Assembly: GCA_028293725.1 (NCBI GenBank)
Contig: JAQGOE010000287.1
Span: forward strand, 1 to 52,783
Reading direction: 5' to 3'
Source: Gammaproteobacteria bacterium
GTDB lineage: Bacteria > Pseudomonadota > Gammaproteobacteria > Steroidobacterales > Steroidobacteraceae
Length of the DNA stretch: 52,783 bases
Part shown: positions 52,430 to 52,783 of the stretch, piece after piece
Numbering within the stretch: the stretch's first letter is position 1
Layout of the letters: the number at the start of each line of letters is the position of its first letter
Notes under the pieces: generated by a model
What the model was told of the DNA's origin: nothing
Database searches by the model: none
The model's input: only the letters and a program-made list of their open reading frames with translations
Made by a program: the position numbers and the translations under genes

Positions 52430-52783
52430 ATGCGTAGCGCGCCGGCGTCACCTTGGGTGAAGACTTGGGCCTGCCGACCCCGAAATCCCGTCCAAATCAG
52501 GGATTCTCCGGAGCTGATTCGCAAGCTCGCCGGCGCGTTGATCAGTTCCGGTAGCGGACTGTCGCAGGTCTCGCGCGCCGCTCCGCCAATCGGCTATGCG
52601 CAGCTGGGACCTACCTCTCGGGCCGTGTCGGCACAGTCGGGTAGTGTCCATTTCACAGCGTACGGGTTTTGGATCAAATTGATGAATTGGGGCCGAGACA
52701 CGGAAGGTTGGTTCGTCCCAATTGTGGTTACCGGCGCAGTTGCGCTTGTTGTCGCCATCCATCTTGCTATTCCGCGGCCAGCA
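52430..52783 (+). CDS. partial membrane-anchored protein, open at right edge
   Basis: An open frame of 118 codons from an ATG at 52430 to the window end with no stop. The first 24 residues look unlike a natural N-terminus, but from residue 25 the sequence is protein-like: DSPELIRKLAGALISSGSGL, AAPPIGYAQLGPTSRAVSAQ, FWIKLMNWGRDTEGW, then a hydrophobic segment VPIVVTGAVALVVAIHLAI. This suggests a soluble N-terminal part and one membrane helix, perhaps near the end of a longer gene whose start has been lost. No family is recognised. It lies after the terminator at 52356. Confidence 0.4.
   Translation, partial: MRSAPASPWVKTWACRPRNPVQIRDSPELIRKLAGALISSGSGLSQVSRAAPPIGYAQLGPTSRAVSAQSGSVHFTAYGFWIKLMNWGRDTEGWFVPIVVTGAVALVVAIHLAIPRPA

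Overview
The window reads as a high-GC chromosomal segment of a Gram-negative gammaproteobacterium. The evidence is a RelA-type alarmone synthetase with the EFDD signature, a sucA-sucB-lpdA cluster, a TonB-dependent receptor, lipoprotein and outer-membrane beta-barrel genes, and tRNAs with encoded CCA. The style is closest to Nevskiales/Steroidobacter-like bacteria, but that placement is an inference from gene content only. All calls were made by eye, without alignment or database search.

Layout. 1-3262: the tail of a tyrosine recombinase, a YebC-family gene that has lost about 48 residues near its N-terminus, and relA. 3419-7173: a protein joining a degenerate receiver domain to a periplasmic TonB C-terminal domain, facing an ankyrin/Sel1 lipoprotein. 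7415-14710: a tight six-gene operon with a CcmI-like protein, a possible b-type membrane cytochrome, a 21-haem and a 9-haem cytochrome c, an outer-membrane barrel with SPOR and TPR segments, and a lipoprotein. Together these look like an electron conduit from the inner membrane to the cell surface. 14717-20582: the 2-oxoglutarate dehydrogenase complex on the minus strand. 20715-29254: housekeeping and small genes, including a calcium/proton antiporter, a peroxiredoxin, tRNA-Arg(CCU), tRNA-Ala(CGC), a histidine-phosphatase-like protein lacking both catalytic histidines, an extradiol dioxygenase, a GH39 enzyme, a diguanylate cyclase, a pair of perfect inverted DnaA boxes and a histone-H1-like protein.

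29550-40352 is a choline/glycine-betaine island: a GlxA/GbdR-like regulator, a TonB-dependent receptor, choline dehydrogenase, a single reading frame fusing the BetI repressor to the BetB dehydrogenase, a fused ChoX-ChoW binding protein/permease, and the ChoV ATPase. A 16-base near-palindrome occurs twice before the regulator gene and once in the divergent betI-betB/choXW promoter region, which links the two loci.

40533-49297 is a signalling cluster: a receiver-winged-helix regulator, a catalytically degenerate EAL protein, an Hpt protein, a very large propeller hybrid kinase, and a secreted subtilisin ending in nine YTW hexapeptide repeats. After 49.3 kb the sequence decays into broken genes (an alpha/beta hydrolase and an Xaa-Pro peptidase), about 1.3 kb with no convincing gene, a terminator, and a gene fragment open at the right edge.

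The strongest candidates for undescribed biology are the 30-haem porin-cytochrome operon, the BetI-BetB fusion with its shared operator-like motif, and the pseudo-receiver/TonB fusion.
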